DNA from: Gigaspora rosea
Lineage: Eukaryota > Glomeromycota > Glomeromycetes > Diversisporales > Gigasporaceae
Direction: 5' to 3'
Length of the DNA: 64,000 nt
Assembly: GCA_003550325.1 (NCBI GenBank)
Contig: QKWP01000133.1
Coordinates: 341,992 to 405,991 of the forward strand
A program made the position numbers and the translations under genes. Position 1 is the first letter of the stretch. Each line of letters starts with the position of its first letter. Positions 34,290 to 46,606 of the stretch are shown here, one piece after another. The notes below the pieces were generated by a model. It saw only the letters and a list, made by a program, of their open reading frames with translations. It was not told the origin of the DNA and did not search any database.

Positions 34290-35911
34290 TTGGTTGTGTA
34301 ATGTGATCAATACACAAAGTAAATAAATAAAAGTTCAATCTACTGGAATGAACTAAAACTTCAATTTCTATAACAACGGGGCCTGAAAGATAGAATTGTG
34401 TTTCTTGATCGAGAAAGGATGTCTATTACAGTAGAGACAAGTATCTGAAAGAGAAGTAAAGTTGGAATTGAAAGCAAGTACAATAAAAACTTTAAGACCC
34501 AGAGTGAGATACTTAGTGCATTAAACATTAACTTAGCTAACCCCACATCACCTAACAATTACTTTTTTTTTTTAACTTTGTATAACTATTACATTATTAT
34601 ATTGATTAATAAATATCAAAACTGATATTAAGTGTAAACTCTTTACTTAAGGATATCTGTTGTACGAATTTAATACAATTTTAAGAGTTAAATTTTAACT
34701 TTGTTTTTTTTTTAAAATTAAAAAATTTTATTCTCTTTATCTGTTATGATTTACGGACAAATTTTTACCTATAATTGATCTATGATTGGGCTATTCGATT
34801 ATATTAAATAATCAGTCAATATTACAGTTTCTAGATTTATGGTGTGTCTAACCTATTTTCCTACAGGCTAACCTTCCATCACTTAACATCGTGACCTATC
34901 TTGGCGTCCTCATATCTGCTATCTAAAGTAGCTACTTTTATATTTTTTTCATACAAACCAATTGTTTTTTATTAATGCCGTAATAGAATACTATAATAAG
35001 TGATCATATAAAGCGTTATAGAAGAATATATAAAAAATAAATAATATACTGTATGAAGAATAAATCATGTGGACCAATAAATCCAAATTTTGCAGACAAT
35101 CCACTTAAAATGCTGTATAAACGATATGCCTATTACATTCTTACATTCATTCCTGGTATTTAGATTGGCTCTGAAATTATATTCGCAATCTTGATGTAAT
35201 ATACAATATTTATTTTATGAATGAATACTTTTATGTGGATTTTTATATGAATCTTAAAGCAAAAAATCAATAGTTAGGTTTTTGCATTGACCACATTTAG
35301 TCTTTGACAATGATAAAAGTTATTTGAAATTGCTTCTCGAAGTGTGGTTTGTTCTTGATCAAAAAAAAGGTAATCATTTTTCTGAATTTTCATTATAACT
35401 GAATCTTGCTAAATCGTTTTATTATAAAAATTGTAATATTGAAACATGTTCTATATGACATATGATTGTTTGTAAATCCCTAATTTAAGAACTGTTCACC
35501 AACAATAAGGATTTTAAAATGCGCAGTAGTTTTAAAACTTTGTTTATTCTCAAATAACGCATGTTGATCCCACGATATTACGTGCAAAGTTTTTAATATG
35601 CAATTGTTCTGCGTCATTTCTTAAATCAGAATTAGCTTACGCTATTCTTTAATTTTCACTGATTTAAGAATAAGCTAGGTCAATTTTTAATGCAATTAAC
35701 TATTAAACTCTATTATACTACAATATTTAATAAAAATTAGAGCCCAGAATTATTAAATTTATTATACTACAAATGCATTACGTATTGATGTAAAAAGAAG
35801 AAAAAATTCTTTGAAATTAATTTTAAGTTAAAATAATCTTTTTCATTATTAATTTTTAAAAATAGTCTGTGCAGCTTTCTGACTCGCGAAATCTTTGATT
35901 AATATTAGTAT
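34290..35911. other. Intergenic, no gene seen
   Basis: AT-rich sequence. A short minus-strand open frame at 34558-34361 has no recognisable features. A small inverted repeat around cttaaatcag (about 35620-35670) is the only structure noted. Confidence 0.45.
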
Positions 35912-36046
35912 TATTTATTTCCTGGGGAGTAGAAATTATAACAGAGTTTACCGATGATCATAGCACATGGATGGTCCGAAGGGCTATCCACATACTATGA
36001 TCATCGGTAACTCGGTTATAATTTCCCACAGGAAATAAATAAATAA
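35912..36046. mobile_element. Palindromic MITE, ~135 bp
   Basis: Arms of about 45 bp (tatttcctgkggrrtagaaa... and gagttaccgatgatcatag) are inverted around a 30-bp loop. It abuts another inverted-repeat element. Confidence 0.75.
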
Positions 36047-36481
36047 TCCCCAGGAGCGTGTCACTAGATTTTAATCGGACTACCATACCATTATTTTTAC
36101 ACGTGTTCCGTATTTAGATTCGTATTGTGCTTTACTAACTTTTGGGCTTTATTTTATTTTTTTTTTTTTACATCATTTTTATTGTTTTTATCTTTTTATT
36201 GCCTTTGCTTTTTACTTCCACGTTTAACTTTTTTCAAACTCTTACTTTCACTTTGCTCATATCGTGCCTTTTTTTAGCTTCATTTTACTGTGCCTATTTA
36301 CTTTGGCTTTTCAAGTTCTTTAGATAAAACATGAAAAATACAAAAAAGAAAATTATTCAAATAAAAATTAGGAGTTAAAAATTAGAGTTTCCCGATAATC
36401 AATATGATTATTATAAATATGGTTAATCACGTGTAAAAATAATGATGAAAGTAGTCATGACACTTAGTGTGACAGGGGATT
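36047..36481. mobile_element. Inverted-repeat element, ~435 bp
   Basis: The aatcccc ends and an inner repeat attatttttacacgtg (36089-36105 with 36428-36444) face each other. The interior includes a T-rich stretch whose open frame (36142-36327) is almost all Phe, Leu and Ile and is not taken as a gene. Confidence 0.55.
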
Positions 36482-36904
36482 AGAAACTTTTATTCGTCAA
36501 AACAAAAATAAACGCTGCTTAAATGAATCAAAATAAATATAAAAATGTTTGACCGTATTTAAAAATCCAAACAATTCACATAACCCAAATTTTAAATTTT
36601 GGATAACCCATAATTTTAAGTTTCTTTATGTTGGTACGAATGAAGAACTCCATATATTAAACCAATTGAAAAAAACCTGTGGCGTAAATATGTCCTATTG
36701 AAAGTTTTTATAATTTTGTAATGCGCACCAAGCGACGAAACATGCTGGTCAAGAAAAATACTTGGTGAAAGGTTATTATTATTATTTTTATTTAATTATA
36801 GCAAAACTTCTAATTAAAAAGGTTCATTTATGATATTGTTATATCCCGCAAAAAGTAATTGATGATGGGTGACACTATCCATGAATGCAATTAGTAGCAC
36901 GATA

Positions 36905-37436
36905 GATAGTTTTTTTTTTATAAATTAGTTTGTTATAGTACTAACGTTCTTACGTTCTTTTCACGTAGTATGATTGGACGGAACGTAGCTAGGAACAGAC
37001 ATAACACGGTAGTTAGCTAGAACAGACATAGCACGGTCACGTTAGTTTTTTTTTTATATATATATAGTACTAACGTTCTTATGTTCTTTTTTTTAGAGTA
37101 CAACTAGACGAATAGAACATGCGTGCTAGAACGAACGTAGCATGGATTTCTTTTTATATATATATATATATACAGTACTAATGTTCTTATGATCTTTCCT
37201 TTAGAACAAACATAGTACGAATAGATGAATAGACGAATAGAACGTGCTAGAACAAACGTAGCACAGTAAAATAGTTTTTTTTTATATTACAGTACTAATG
37301 TTCTTATACTCTTTTCTTTAGAACGAACGTAATACGAATAGAATGTGCCAGAATGAACGTAGCATGGTAGATAGTCTTTTGTTTATATATATAATTAGTA
37401 CTAATGTTCTTTGTTTTTTTTTTAGAATGGATATAG
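36905..37436. repeat. ~105-bp satellite array, left part
   Basis: About five units each contain a T-run, tatatata, agtactaatgttcttat, a short T-rich stretch and a gaacgaacgtagcac-type end. Units differ by small indels. The array continues at 38448-38560 after the foldback insertion. Confidence 0.8.
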
Positions 37437-38447
37437 TACACTCCCCTGACAGTAGTCACCGGAATTTTAATATCACGAAGATCTAACCTGATTTGTTAAT
37501 AATCGTAGCTACATATAAAACCGATTTTTTTATATGCGAATCAGTCTTTGTGCAATAAGTAAAGTTGTTTACCATAACTATTTGCACATATTTTGAGAAT
37601 TTTAGAAAATTTTATTAAGTCTTTTTAAAAATACTTTAATATTTTAGATGCATGTAAACAAAAAATAAAAAATAATAATTAAAATTATTATATTTCAACG
37701 CATTCTTGAACCCTTTAGAATTTTTTATGAAAATTTAATCCTATATGCTTTAGAACTTAGAGAACAACTTTCATTAAGTCGATAATTATTGTTAACAATA
37801 CAGTTGTTTCAGGAATGATGTGTTTATTTAAAATTTTAATTTTTAAAAAATCATATTTTTTTGTATCTTAACATTTTTATATAAAGAAACATTGTAAAAT
37901 TTATAAAAATATGATTTTAAAATACAATATACATATTATATTATATTATATATTATTTATTTTATTGGACTATTCCAATATAAATTTTACAATGTTTCTT
38001 TATATAAAATTTTAAGATACAAAAAATAGTATTTTTTAAAAATTAAAAAATTTATTAAATACATCATTCCTGGAATAACTGTATTGTTAACACTAATTAT
38101 CGACTTAATAAAAGTTGTTCTCTAAGTTCTAAAGCATATAGGATTAAATTTTCATAAAAAAATTCTAAAGGGTTCAAGAATGCATCGAGATATAATAAGT
38201 TTAATTATTATTTTTTATTTTTTGTTTACTGGCATCTTAAATATCAAAGTATTTTCAAAAAACTTAATAAAATTTTCTAAAATTCTCAAATTATGTGCAA
38301 ATAGTTATGGCAAACAACTTTACTTATTGCACAAAGACCGATTCGCATATAAAAAAAAATCAGTTTTATATATAGCTACGATCATCAACAAATCAGGTTA
38401 GATCTTTGTGATATTAAAATTCTGGTGACTACTGTCAGGGGAGTGTA
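37437..38447. mobile_element. 1-kb foldback element with ~490-bp arms
   Basis: The left arm begins tacactcccctgacagtagt and the right arm ends with its exact complement. The match continues with few changes to a spacer of some tens of bases near 37942. The TA at each extreme fits a Tc1/mariner-type target duplication. It split the surrounding 105-bp satellite. The plus-strand open frame at 38180-38401 lies inside an arm and has no recognisable domain. Confidence 0.9.
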
Positions 38448-38760
38448 CAGATCATAGCTAGAACAGGCATAGCACGAAAGTTGGTTTTTTTTTATATATA
38501 TATATACAGTACTAATGTTTCTTCTTTTTTTTAAAATGAACATAGTATGATTGTTTAGTAAGTATGGGGCATAGCAGTAGTATAATATTTAGTAGTAGTT
38601 ATTTAGCATAATATGTAGCACTATAGTAGAAATCGGGTTTTTTTATTTTTTTTAATTTTTTGTATTTTTTTTTTTTTTGTAATTTTTTTAATTTTTTTAA
38701 TTTTTTTTAATTTTTTTGTTTTTTTTTTATGTTTTTTAAGTAAATACATATGGACTCATG
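38448..38760. repeat. Satellite remainder and T-rich tract
   Basis: 38448-38560 continues the 105-bp satellite. 38637-38730 is a run of T with occasional A or G. Confidence 0.7.
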
Positions 38761-39110
38761 TGATCGATTTTGATTGGTCAATCACAGGGTCGCCAGGTAA
38801 TGGGTCGCCATAAAACAGCACCCATTTTTTTAAAATTTAATTTATAAAAAATTAAACTTTATTATATAGTAATTTAAAGCATTGATTTTTTTCCAGAAGT
38901 AACAAGATAGTCTATATATAGTAAAATAATCAATAATATTTAACTAGTATTTAACTAATATTTGGATTTGAATTTTTCAATAACTATTTATCCAAATGAG
39001 CTGAAATTTTATTGTAAAAGATATAATATTGTTCTATATCATAGTAAAATTTTAGCCAAAATGGATTAGTAGTTCTTGTGAAATAAATTTGGTTAATTGC
39101 AAATAGTTGT

Positions 39111-39534
39111 TACATAGTAAAGTCTAAATTTTACTATGTCAATTAATAATTATAAATTAAATAAACTTGTTTGGAATATCAAAATATACATACTTTAAAA
39201 ATATTATTAAAATAGAGAAGTTATTATTATTTAATTTTTAATTTTTATATTTGTCAAATATATTTTTTAAAAAATTTTATTTTTTTTGTTGAATATAAAA
39301 ATTTTATTAAAACAGAGAAGTTTTTATTATTTAATTTTTAATTTTTATATTTATCAAATATATTTTTTAAAAAAAATTTTAATTTTTTTGTTGAATATAA
39401 AAATCAAAAGTCAAATAATAAAAGTTTTCTAATATTAATAAAAATTTTAAAATAAGTATATTTTAATTTTCTAAATAAGTTTACTTAAGTGACTATAATT
39501 AATTCATATAGTAAAATTTAGACTTTACTATGTA
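39111..39534. mobile_element. MITE with 28-bp ends and internal duplication
   Basis: tacatagtaaagtctaaatt plus ttactatg at 39111 is mirrored at the right end. TA lies at the extremes. Inside, a unit of about 95-100 bp is directly duplicated (about 39205-39300 and 39300-39400). Confidence 0.7.
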
Positions 39535-39599
39535 ATACTATTGTTGATTATAGATTAAAGAAGTTTTTGAGTATTTAAATATTATAAAAAATAAAATTT

Positions 39600-41460
39600 G
39601 ATTGGTCAATAGTCTTAGTACTAGAGATCAAATCTATATAAACTCTAATTAGATAATTTATATACTTTTCTTGTATAATACTATAGATTTTAGTAAGTTT
39701 TGTATTTTTTTGTTTGTTTTAGCTTGTATTATATTTTTTAAGATAATTATCTTTTTGGAGTATTTTTTGTGAAATTATTTCACTAAATTAATTTTTGTTG
39801 GTATGATACTGTTAATTTTAGTGGACTTTTTAGTATTTTGCTGATTAATTAGTATTTATCATATTTTACTAACTAGATTTTTTTTTAAATAGTTATCTTT
39901 GTTGAAATAACTTTTACTATAGTTAGTTTTTTTAGTACAATCATCCTTTTCTATAGTCACACCCCATATAGTCACGCCTCTATTTAAATACCCAATATTA
40001 TGTAATAAACTTAAAACATAGTAAAAATCTTATTATAGTCACAAAAACATTTATAATTACTATGACTATAAAAATTTAATTTTTTGACAATTTTATTAAT
40101 AATAAACCTCACTATTATCAGCAAATTATATATATAAATATATATTGATTTCTAATTATATAAAATATATATCGATACTCAACATTTCTGTCAATTTCTA
40201 ATGATAGTAATAGTAATCGATATATATCTGATATAGATATTAATCAGTATATATCTAATATAATATCAATTAATAATATTTTATTTATATAATTATGCTT
40301 TTTGCAAATTTTTAAATGTTTTACAGTTTTTGCAAGTTTTGCAAGTTTTACAAGTTTTCACAATTTAAAATAAAATTTTATTTTTTTATTTATTATTATT
40401 ATATATTATATTTTAAATTAATATTTTGAATTAATATTCACAAGTTTTTGCAATTTAATAAAATTTTATTTTTTTATTTATTATTATTATATATTATATT
40501 TTAAATATTATATATTTTATTATATATTATTATAAAAAAAATGACTAAAATATAAGACCAAAAAAACAAAACCAAAAAAAATAATGTAAAAAAACAAAAA
40601 CAGTAATATTTTAAACTACTTTTGCACTTTATCACATCTAATTTTATAAAAAATACTAGCCCAATACACTTATTTCCTCACCCTGCAGTAGCTATTATTT
40701 CCTTTTTTTTGTTTAACTATTATATTTGCTCATATTTGCTACTTTTTGCAAAGTATTAGAGAAGTTAGAGTTAGTATTCTTATAAAGTAGCAAAAAAGTC
40801 AGATCATTTTTTTGTAGGTTCCAAAGGAAGTTAGAAATAAATAAAATAATTAAAAAAAAGTAAAAAAAAATGAACAAAAAACAAAAATATAAGCAAACTA
40901 AATAAAAAAATAAATGAAGCTCCAAATTTCTATTTTCCTAAAGTAAGAGTTTGTATTCTTGCAATTCAAAAATTGTCAAAGGTTTTTGTTAAGTGCCAGA
41001 ATAAATAAAAAAAATTAAAGAAATAAGTAAAAAGAAAACAAACAAAAAAAATAAAAATGTAAGCAAACTGAATAAAAAAATTGAAACCCTAAATTTCTGT
41101 TTCTCTGAAGTAAAGTTTATAATAGAAATTGCTAAAATCAAATTGTATATATTTTTGCAAAGTGCCAGAAAAGTCTGAGCTTGCTTGCAAAGTATTAAAA
41201 AACCTAGATTATTTTTTTTGCAAAGTGCAGAAACAAAAACAAAAAGAAAAACAAACATAAATGAAAAATAAATGAAGTACTAACTAAATCTTTATTTCTT
41301 TAAAAAGGCATTCTGAAATTTACAAATTGTTAGAAAAAGCAATTGTGTATTCTTGCAAAGTATTAGAAGGCTGAATTGGCTTGCAAAAAATCATTGGATT
41401 TCTTGCTAAGTGCTAGAGAAGTTAGAGTTGGTAATTTTTTTTAACCTTTCAGCTTACTGC
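39600..41460. other. AT-rich repeats, no gene seen
   Basis: Contains a direct repeat of about 70 bp (about 40365-40430 and 40440-40506) and a degenerate array at 40730-41440 built on gcaaagt(g/a)(c/t)(c/t)agagaagt and A-rich spacers. Minus-strand open frames at 40925-40713 and 41258-40989 are low-complexity translations of these repeats. Confidence 0.5.
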
Positions 41461-41480
41461 CATCAGGGCATATTTGGCAC

Positions 41481-41734
41481 CAGTGTTTAAAATAGAAATT
41501 TTAATTTACCGGTGCATGCACCTGTTATATAAAAAAATACCAGTTCAAAAAAAAAAAACCTGCATTAGTAGAAAATGATCATTAGATCATTGGAGCACAT
41601 AGATGCACGCACCGGTTACTTCAAAAAATTCTGGATCATGCACCATTTGTTGCACCGGCCCAATTTTAAAATACCGGTATATGCAATATAAAAAACGGTA
41701 GATCCAGATTTTTATCATGCTATTTTATACACTG
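41481..41734. mobile_element. hAT-type MITE, 254 bp
   Basis: The ends cagtgtttaaaatag and the complement of cagtgtataaaatag are flanked by tttggcac (41473-41480) and cttggcac (41735-41742), an 8-bp target duplication with one change. Several ccggtgca-type words occur inside. No transposase. Confidence 0.8.
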
Positions 41735-42335
41735 CTTGGCACACACATTTGTATTTTATTTTATATTGGTCTTAGGACCTCAGAGCCCCTATATCTTTTT
41801 GTTGCATCATTTTTTATTTTCTAATTTATCCTCACAATCTATAAACCATCTATTCCTTTCTAATTCCATATTTGGTCTTGTCCTATTATTACTATGCCTG
41901 TTCAGTAACTCGCTTCAACTCTTCTGGAAATTTTTACTCTTGGCAGTGAAGGTTACTCTGCTTTTAATCCAATTCTTGTAGGAGAACCCGGACATCTCTC
42001 ATATAGGTCATAACTGGATTTTGGCCAATTTTGATCCAATTTGCTAAAAATGACAAATATATTTGTTTAAATAACTTTTGATCTATGATCAGAATTGAAT
42101 AAACTTTTGTTAGATGCGCCTCACTGAGAGCTTCATTTTAAAAAAAGTTTGTTCAAATTGGTCCACTGTATGCCAAGATAATTGGCAAAACCTGTTTTTT
42201 GCTTCTCAAATTTTAGGGGTTTTTGCTGAAAAAAAACAAGTATGACCTCTATACTAGATGTCCTGGGTCCTCTCATAGGGGACAATCTTCCATTTTAGAT
42301 AAAGGCAGGTCTTCCTAAGCCCAGACCTGCAATTC

Positions 42336-42573
42336 CTTTTTTTATTAGGTTGATATGACTTTTAATTTCTAGATTGTCACAAAGGATTGTTATTATAAAG
42401 CAAGTGCATACACATTAATATGGTTAGATTTTCTAATTGCAGTCCTAGCATCCTAGTTTAGCTCATTTGTCTCATAATTGAATATAGTTTTTCTTTGTTT
42501 ACTAGTAGGGGTTGAACCAGCAACATTGTGTTTGGTGACCTGAAAGTGTAATCACTTACACTATCGACCTACA
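42336..42573 (-). mobile_element. Candidate tRNA-derived SINE
   Basis: On the minus strand the head (42573-42500) has a tRNA-like layout: gtaggtcgatagtgtaagtg, then a ggttcaacccc B box and a ctac end that pairs with the gtag start. The stems are too degenerate for a working tRNA. About 150 nt of unrelated body follow, then an A-rich stretch (aataaaaaaagg) near 42336. Pol III promoter boxes are inferred. Confidence 0.5.
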
Positions 42574-43400
42574 GGTAGAGTTAGTGTTTTTGTAAAGTGT
42601 AGAAATAAAATAAAAAAATTAAAAAATAATAAATAAAAAAAATAAAAAACAGAAAAACAAACTGAAACTAAAAAAATAAAATGATCCAAAATAAAACAAA
42701 ATGTAAATAAAAAAACAATATAAAATTGATAGAAGATCTAAATTATAATCAAAAAAAAATAAACAAGATTTAATATGATCTTGTAATATGATCATCAAAA
42801 CATTTTGAAAATATTAGTCAAATATGAACTTGATATGATCAAGGCTATATATCTACTGATCCAGCTTGATTTCTCAGTTCTAAATATTTTAAAAGAATTT
42901 GAAATATTTCAAAAATATTAGACCTAAAATATTTTAAAACATATTTCACTTATTTTGTAGAGTACAAGGTCTTTTGAAATATTTTGCATATATAAATTTG
43001 CTAATGAATCATAATACATAAAGTTAAATAGTAGTCACAAAAAATATTTAGACTATACAATCTTTAAGGATCTGTTAAACATTATACATTAATTCAAATA
43101 ATAATAATTATAACTGGTTTATAGATATATAAAAATTTAAATTAAAATAATATATATTGATTATAGATATATATCAATTTTTATCTAGTAAATTGATATA
43201 TAACAATTTTTTTTAATTGATATAAAATGATTAAGTATTATATATTGATCAATATTTGTTTAAAAAATTTTCTGATGATAGTTACCAATTTCTAACTAAA
43301 TATGGATTATAAAATCTGATTGGCCAATATTCATATTCATGTATATTTAAAATTATTTATTAAAGCTTCTTAAATGTTTAACAGCAAATAATGTAACTTA

Positions 43401-43676
43401 TGATCTAATAACCCAACTTGGATAAAACAACTACCAAAAAGTTTATCTTAATAAGACAATTTTAATAAGCTCAAAATTAGTAATATCTAATTACAAGTTC
43501 TTGAGATTATTAAGGATTAGTATTATTTTATATATTTAAGAATTGATTAAATTTATACATCTGCATAAAAAATTCTTAGTGATTTTGGGTTTTGTAATAA
43601 TTGTAGGCTCATTAGAATTGTCTTATTGAGACAAGCACTTTGGTAGTTATTTCATCTAAATTGGGCCACTAGATCA
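43401..43676. mobile_element. Foldback element of the actaccaaaa family
   Basis: The imperfect arms start tgatctaataacccaacttg and contain caactaccaaaaag and aataagacaattctaat in inverted order. Related arms occur at 47331-47397 (partial), 49261-49378, 50044-50075 (partial) and 51836-52155. Confidence 0.65.
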
Positions 43677-44030
43677 AAATTATTTACTGCTAGCTATTTT
43701 AAAATTTTTAATAGTATTACACTTACTAGCATATGGGCATGTAACTATAATAAAGTATTTTATTTATAATTATACCTCTAAACAATCACTATAATAGGGC
43801 ATGGCCAACTTGGTAACTATAGGGAGAGATGACTATATAATGTTATCAATTTGGTAAGTTATAGCTTATAATTAGCAATAGTAGAGTTCATTTATTTGAA
43901 GTCATTATTTTGGTAGTTCCAAAGCAACATTTTTAGCATTATTTCTAGAACTTCATACACATTAGATTGTTACTTTTTTTTAGATATTATTTTGTTTGTT
44001 ATTGCTTTTTTGAAGCTTTACATATTTAGG

Positions 44031-44400
44031 GCAGCGTCAACTAAAACAAGGCTTATAGCTTTTTTTCTATTTTGAGAAAATCACGTTTAAAATTTTGTGT
44101 AACAATAACAATGATAATCTATTATTAGTATAACCTGTTGGATCAACATTTGCTAGCCAATCACATGAGTCAATTTCTATGACTCTGTAGCAAGGATCGA
44201 CAACCGGATATCCAAATTCTAATTTTAGATCACGTTTAATCATATACAGCATTTCAAAAAGTAAGCATCAGTAAAAATTTTACTATGTAAATCAATGCTT
44301 TAAATGTCAAATTATATAGAAAAATTCCTGCTTTTATATAATGGTATAGTTAACTCATTTTTGCAAAAAATGCCATAAGCCTTGTTTTAGTTGACGCTGC
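44031..44400. mobile_element. 370-bp MITE with 26-bp perfect ends and a captured-looking frame
   Basis: gcagcgtcaactaaaacaag plus gcttat at the left is exactly complementary at the right. The interior minus-strand frame (44252-44067, 61 codons) has balanced composition, with RDLKLEFGYPVVDPCYRVIE and SCDWLANVDPTGY, unlike the low-complexity frames around it. This suggests a fragment of a real protein, of unknown identity. Confidence 0.75.
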
Positions 44401-44516
44401 ACTATATGAACATGTTAGTTTTATAATATTATTTTAAAATTTTTGTTTATGAGTTTTTTTAGTATTATAATGGTGTTTTAAATTTAGATATAGTTAGAGT
44501 AATATAATATAGTTGA

Positions 44517-44587
44517 TACTGTCTAATTGCATACTATCCATTAGAGACTTTTTTATGTATATAGACAGTATATGCAATTAGACAGTA
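44517..44587. repeat. Hairpin with 17-bp perfect arms
   Basis: tactgtctaattgcata is mirrored after a 37-nt loop. Likely a minimal foldback element. Confidence 0.75.
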
Positions 44588-44802
44588 ATACTAAATCACA
44601 TGATATATTAATTAACCAATTAAAATTAATAAAATTTTATTAATGGCTATCCGTTTCACATTTGTACTAAATTTAGTACAATATAAAAAAATATTTTTTG
44701 AGCCATCTATTTAATAAATTTTATTCAAAATTTACTTAAATAAATTTTGATATTAGACTAAAATTTGTGTACAATTTGAATAATATTTATTCAATTATTA
44801 TA

Positions 44803-45142
44803 AAACGCACTTATGGTGTTTTACCACCATAAGTAAATTAGATTTACAAATCTGTGTAACAAAAACAAAAATAAACTTTTATAAAACAAAAAATAAATTT
44901 TATTACCTAAGGGTTAGGGTGAGACCTGGGATGGGGCAGGGCATAATTTATGCCAAAATTTAGCAAGTAATTTTTTTTATTAGAGCCCCAAAGGTGGTTT
45001 CATAAGCAAACTTTAGAGATATGAATGTTTTTTTAAAAAATAAACAAAAAAACCGAAATTTTATATTACACCTGATCTTAAATTTTGATTGGCTATTCTA
45101 ATAGTTTTGTGTAACATGGTGTAAAACACCATAGGTGCGTTT
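44803..45142. mobile_element. MITE with aaacgcac ends
   Basis: The ends aaacgcacytatggtgtttt are inverted, with TA on each side (44801-44802 and 45143-45144). It contains gggttagggtgag at about 44910 and an acacctgatct word shared with 25780. Confidence 0.7.
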
Positions 45143-45875
45143 TAGTAAAGGGTAGTCTTATCCTAAACCCGGGGTTTACACTAATAACCTAAACCCCAAA
45201 GAGGTCTATGTTAAGACAATTAATTTAATCCTAGACCCATATTTAACCAATCAAATTTAGTCACATGACAAATATAAATTGGGCAGTGACCCCTTGCCAT
45301 GCTGACCCCATAATCGGCCAATCAAATTCAGTCACGTAATGATAGTTCAATCATCAAAAAAAAAAGAAAGTCTCCGGACACCTCCGATCAAAATCGGTCA
45401 TATACATCAATATTTTTATAACTCCAAAAAAAATTAAAAAATAAAAAAATAATTTAAAAAAAAAAAAATAAATTAAAAAAAATTTTTATTTATAATACAT
45501 TATATTTATTGAAAAAAAACAATTGCATAATGAACGCGTAATGAATGCATAACAAATGCGCATAACGAATCTTTCCATCACTATTCACAAGACCGTTACG
45601 GCATAATGACTTTATTAATTTATGTATAACCAGTTTCAATTGTTCTTCTCTCGCGTACCCGTTTCAAAGTTCTTTCATCTTTCCTTCCTGGTGCTTGTTT
45701 TCTAATTAACTCGATTCTTAGAAAAAAAGCAAAGTTAGAAAATTAAAAAAAATTACAAAAACTAAATCTTGAACGTACTACCTAAAAGCCCTAACCGTTT
45801 ACCTACTTGCTACCGGTTTGATCAAATTTGCAAGAACAAAAGACAAACATACAAGTTAGTAAACCAGAAGAAAAA

Positions 45876-46073
45876 NNNNNNNNNNNNNNNNNNNNNNNNN
45901 NNNNNNNNNNNNNNNNNNNNNNNNNNNNNNNNNNNNNNNNNNNNNNNNNNNNNNNNNNNNNNNNNNNNNNNNNNNNNNNNNNNNNNNNNNNNNNNNNNNN
46001 NNNNNNNNNNNNNNNNNNNNNNNNNNNNNNNNNNNNNNNNNNNNNNNNNNNNNNNNNNNNNNNNNNNNNNNNN
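45876..46073. other. Assembly gap (198 N)
   Basis: A run of N flanked on both sides by A-rich copies of a similar unit (gaatcttgaac, accggtttga). Open frames across it are meaningless. The gap most likely hides more of the same tandem repeat, and its true length may differ. Confidence 0.98.
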
Positions 46074-46210
46074 AAAAAAAAGACATACCGAATCTTGAAC
46101 AAAAGATTCCACTACTACCGGTTTGAATGTGAACGTTTTTAAGAAAAATCCCACCCGCTTACCCACTTGCAAGAAAAAAAAAGGCAAAATGAAAGGGTTA
46201 AGAAATTTTA

Positions 46211-46245
<35 letters not shown>

Positions 46246-46426
46246 TACCAAATCCTGAACGAAAGACACTAAAACCAGCTTGAACGTGAATGCTTGAGGA
46301 AATTTTAGGTGCTTATTGACCTAAAAATTACCAACACGTTTATATTAAAAAACAAAAAAAAAATTGAAAGAAAAAAAAAAATTAAAAAAAAATTAAAAAA
46401 AAAATTAAATACATAGGCGAAATCCG

Positions 46427-46606
46427 GGAACGTACGAGACACAGACAAGGCGCGCAGTACCAAAAAGAAATCACAACACCGGGACCGCACGAACACACAG
46501 ACAAGCTGAAAAGAAATCCACAATACCGGGATCGCACAAAACACACAGACAAGGTGTGCAATACTGAAAAGAAATCCACAACACTGGGAACACACAAAAT
46601 ACTTAT
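46427..46606. repeat. Minisatellite, ~50-60 bp unit
   Basis: Three to four units contain ccggga(a/c/t)cg(t/c)acga, acacagacaag and a gaaatc(c)acaa end. It is richer in G+C than its surroundings. The minus-strand Cys/Phe/Ser-rich open frames here are artefacts of the repeat. Confidence 0.75.

Noticed and set aside
36142..36327. 61-codon hydrophobic frame resembling membrane helices
   Set aside because: It is a translation of a T-rich tract (Phe/Leu/Ile) inside an inverted-repeat element.
40713..41258. Two hydrophobic minus-strand frames
   Set aside because: They are translations of A-rich tandem repeats and have no start context.
41736..41981. 81-codon frame after the hAT MITE
   Set aside because: Low-complexity Leu/Phe/Ser composition that starts in the target duplication. 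No family resemblance.
45769..46187. Open frames spanning the N run
   Set aside because: They exist only because N codons are not stops.
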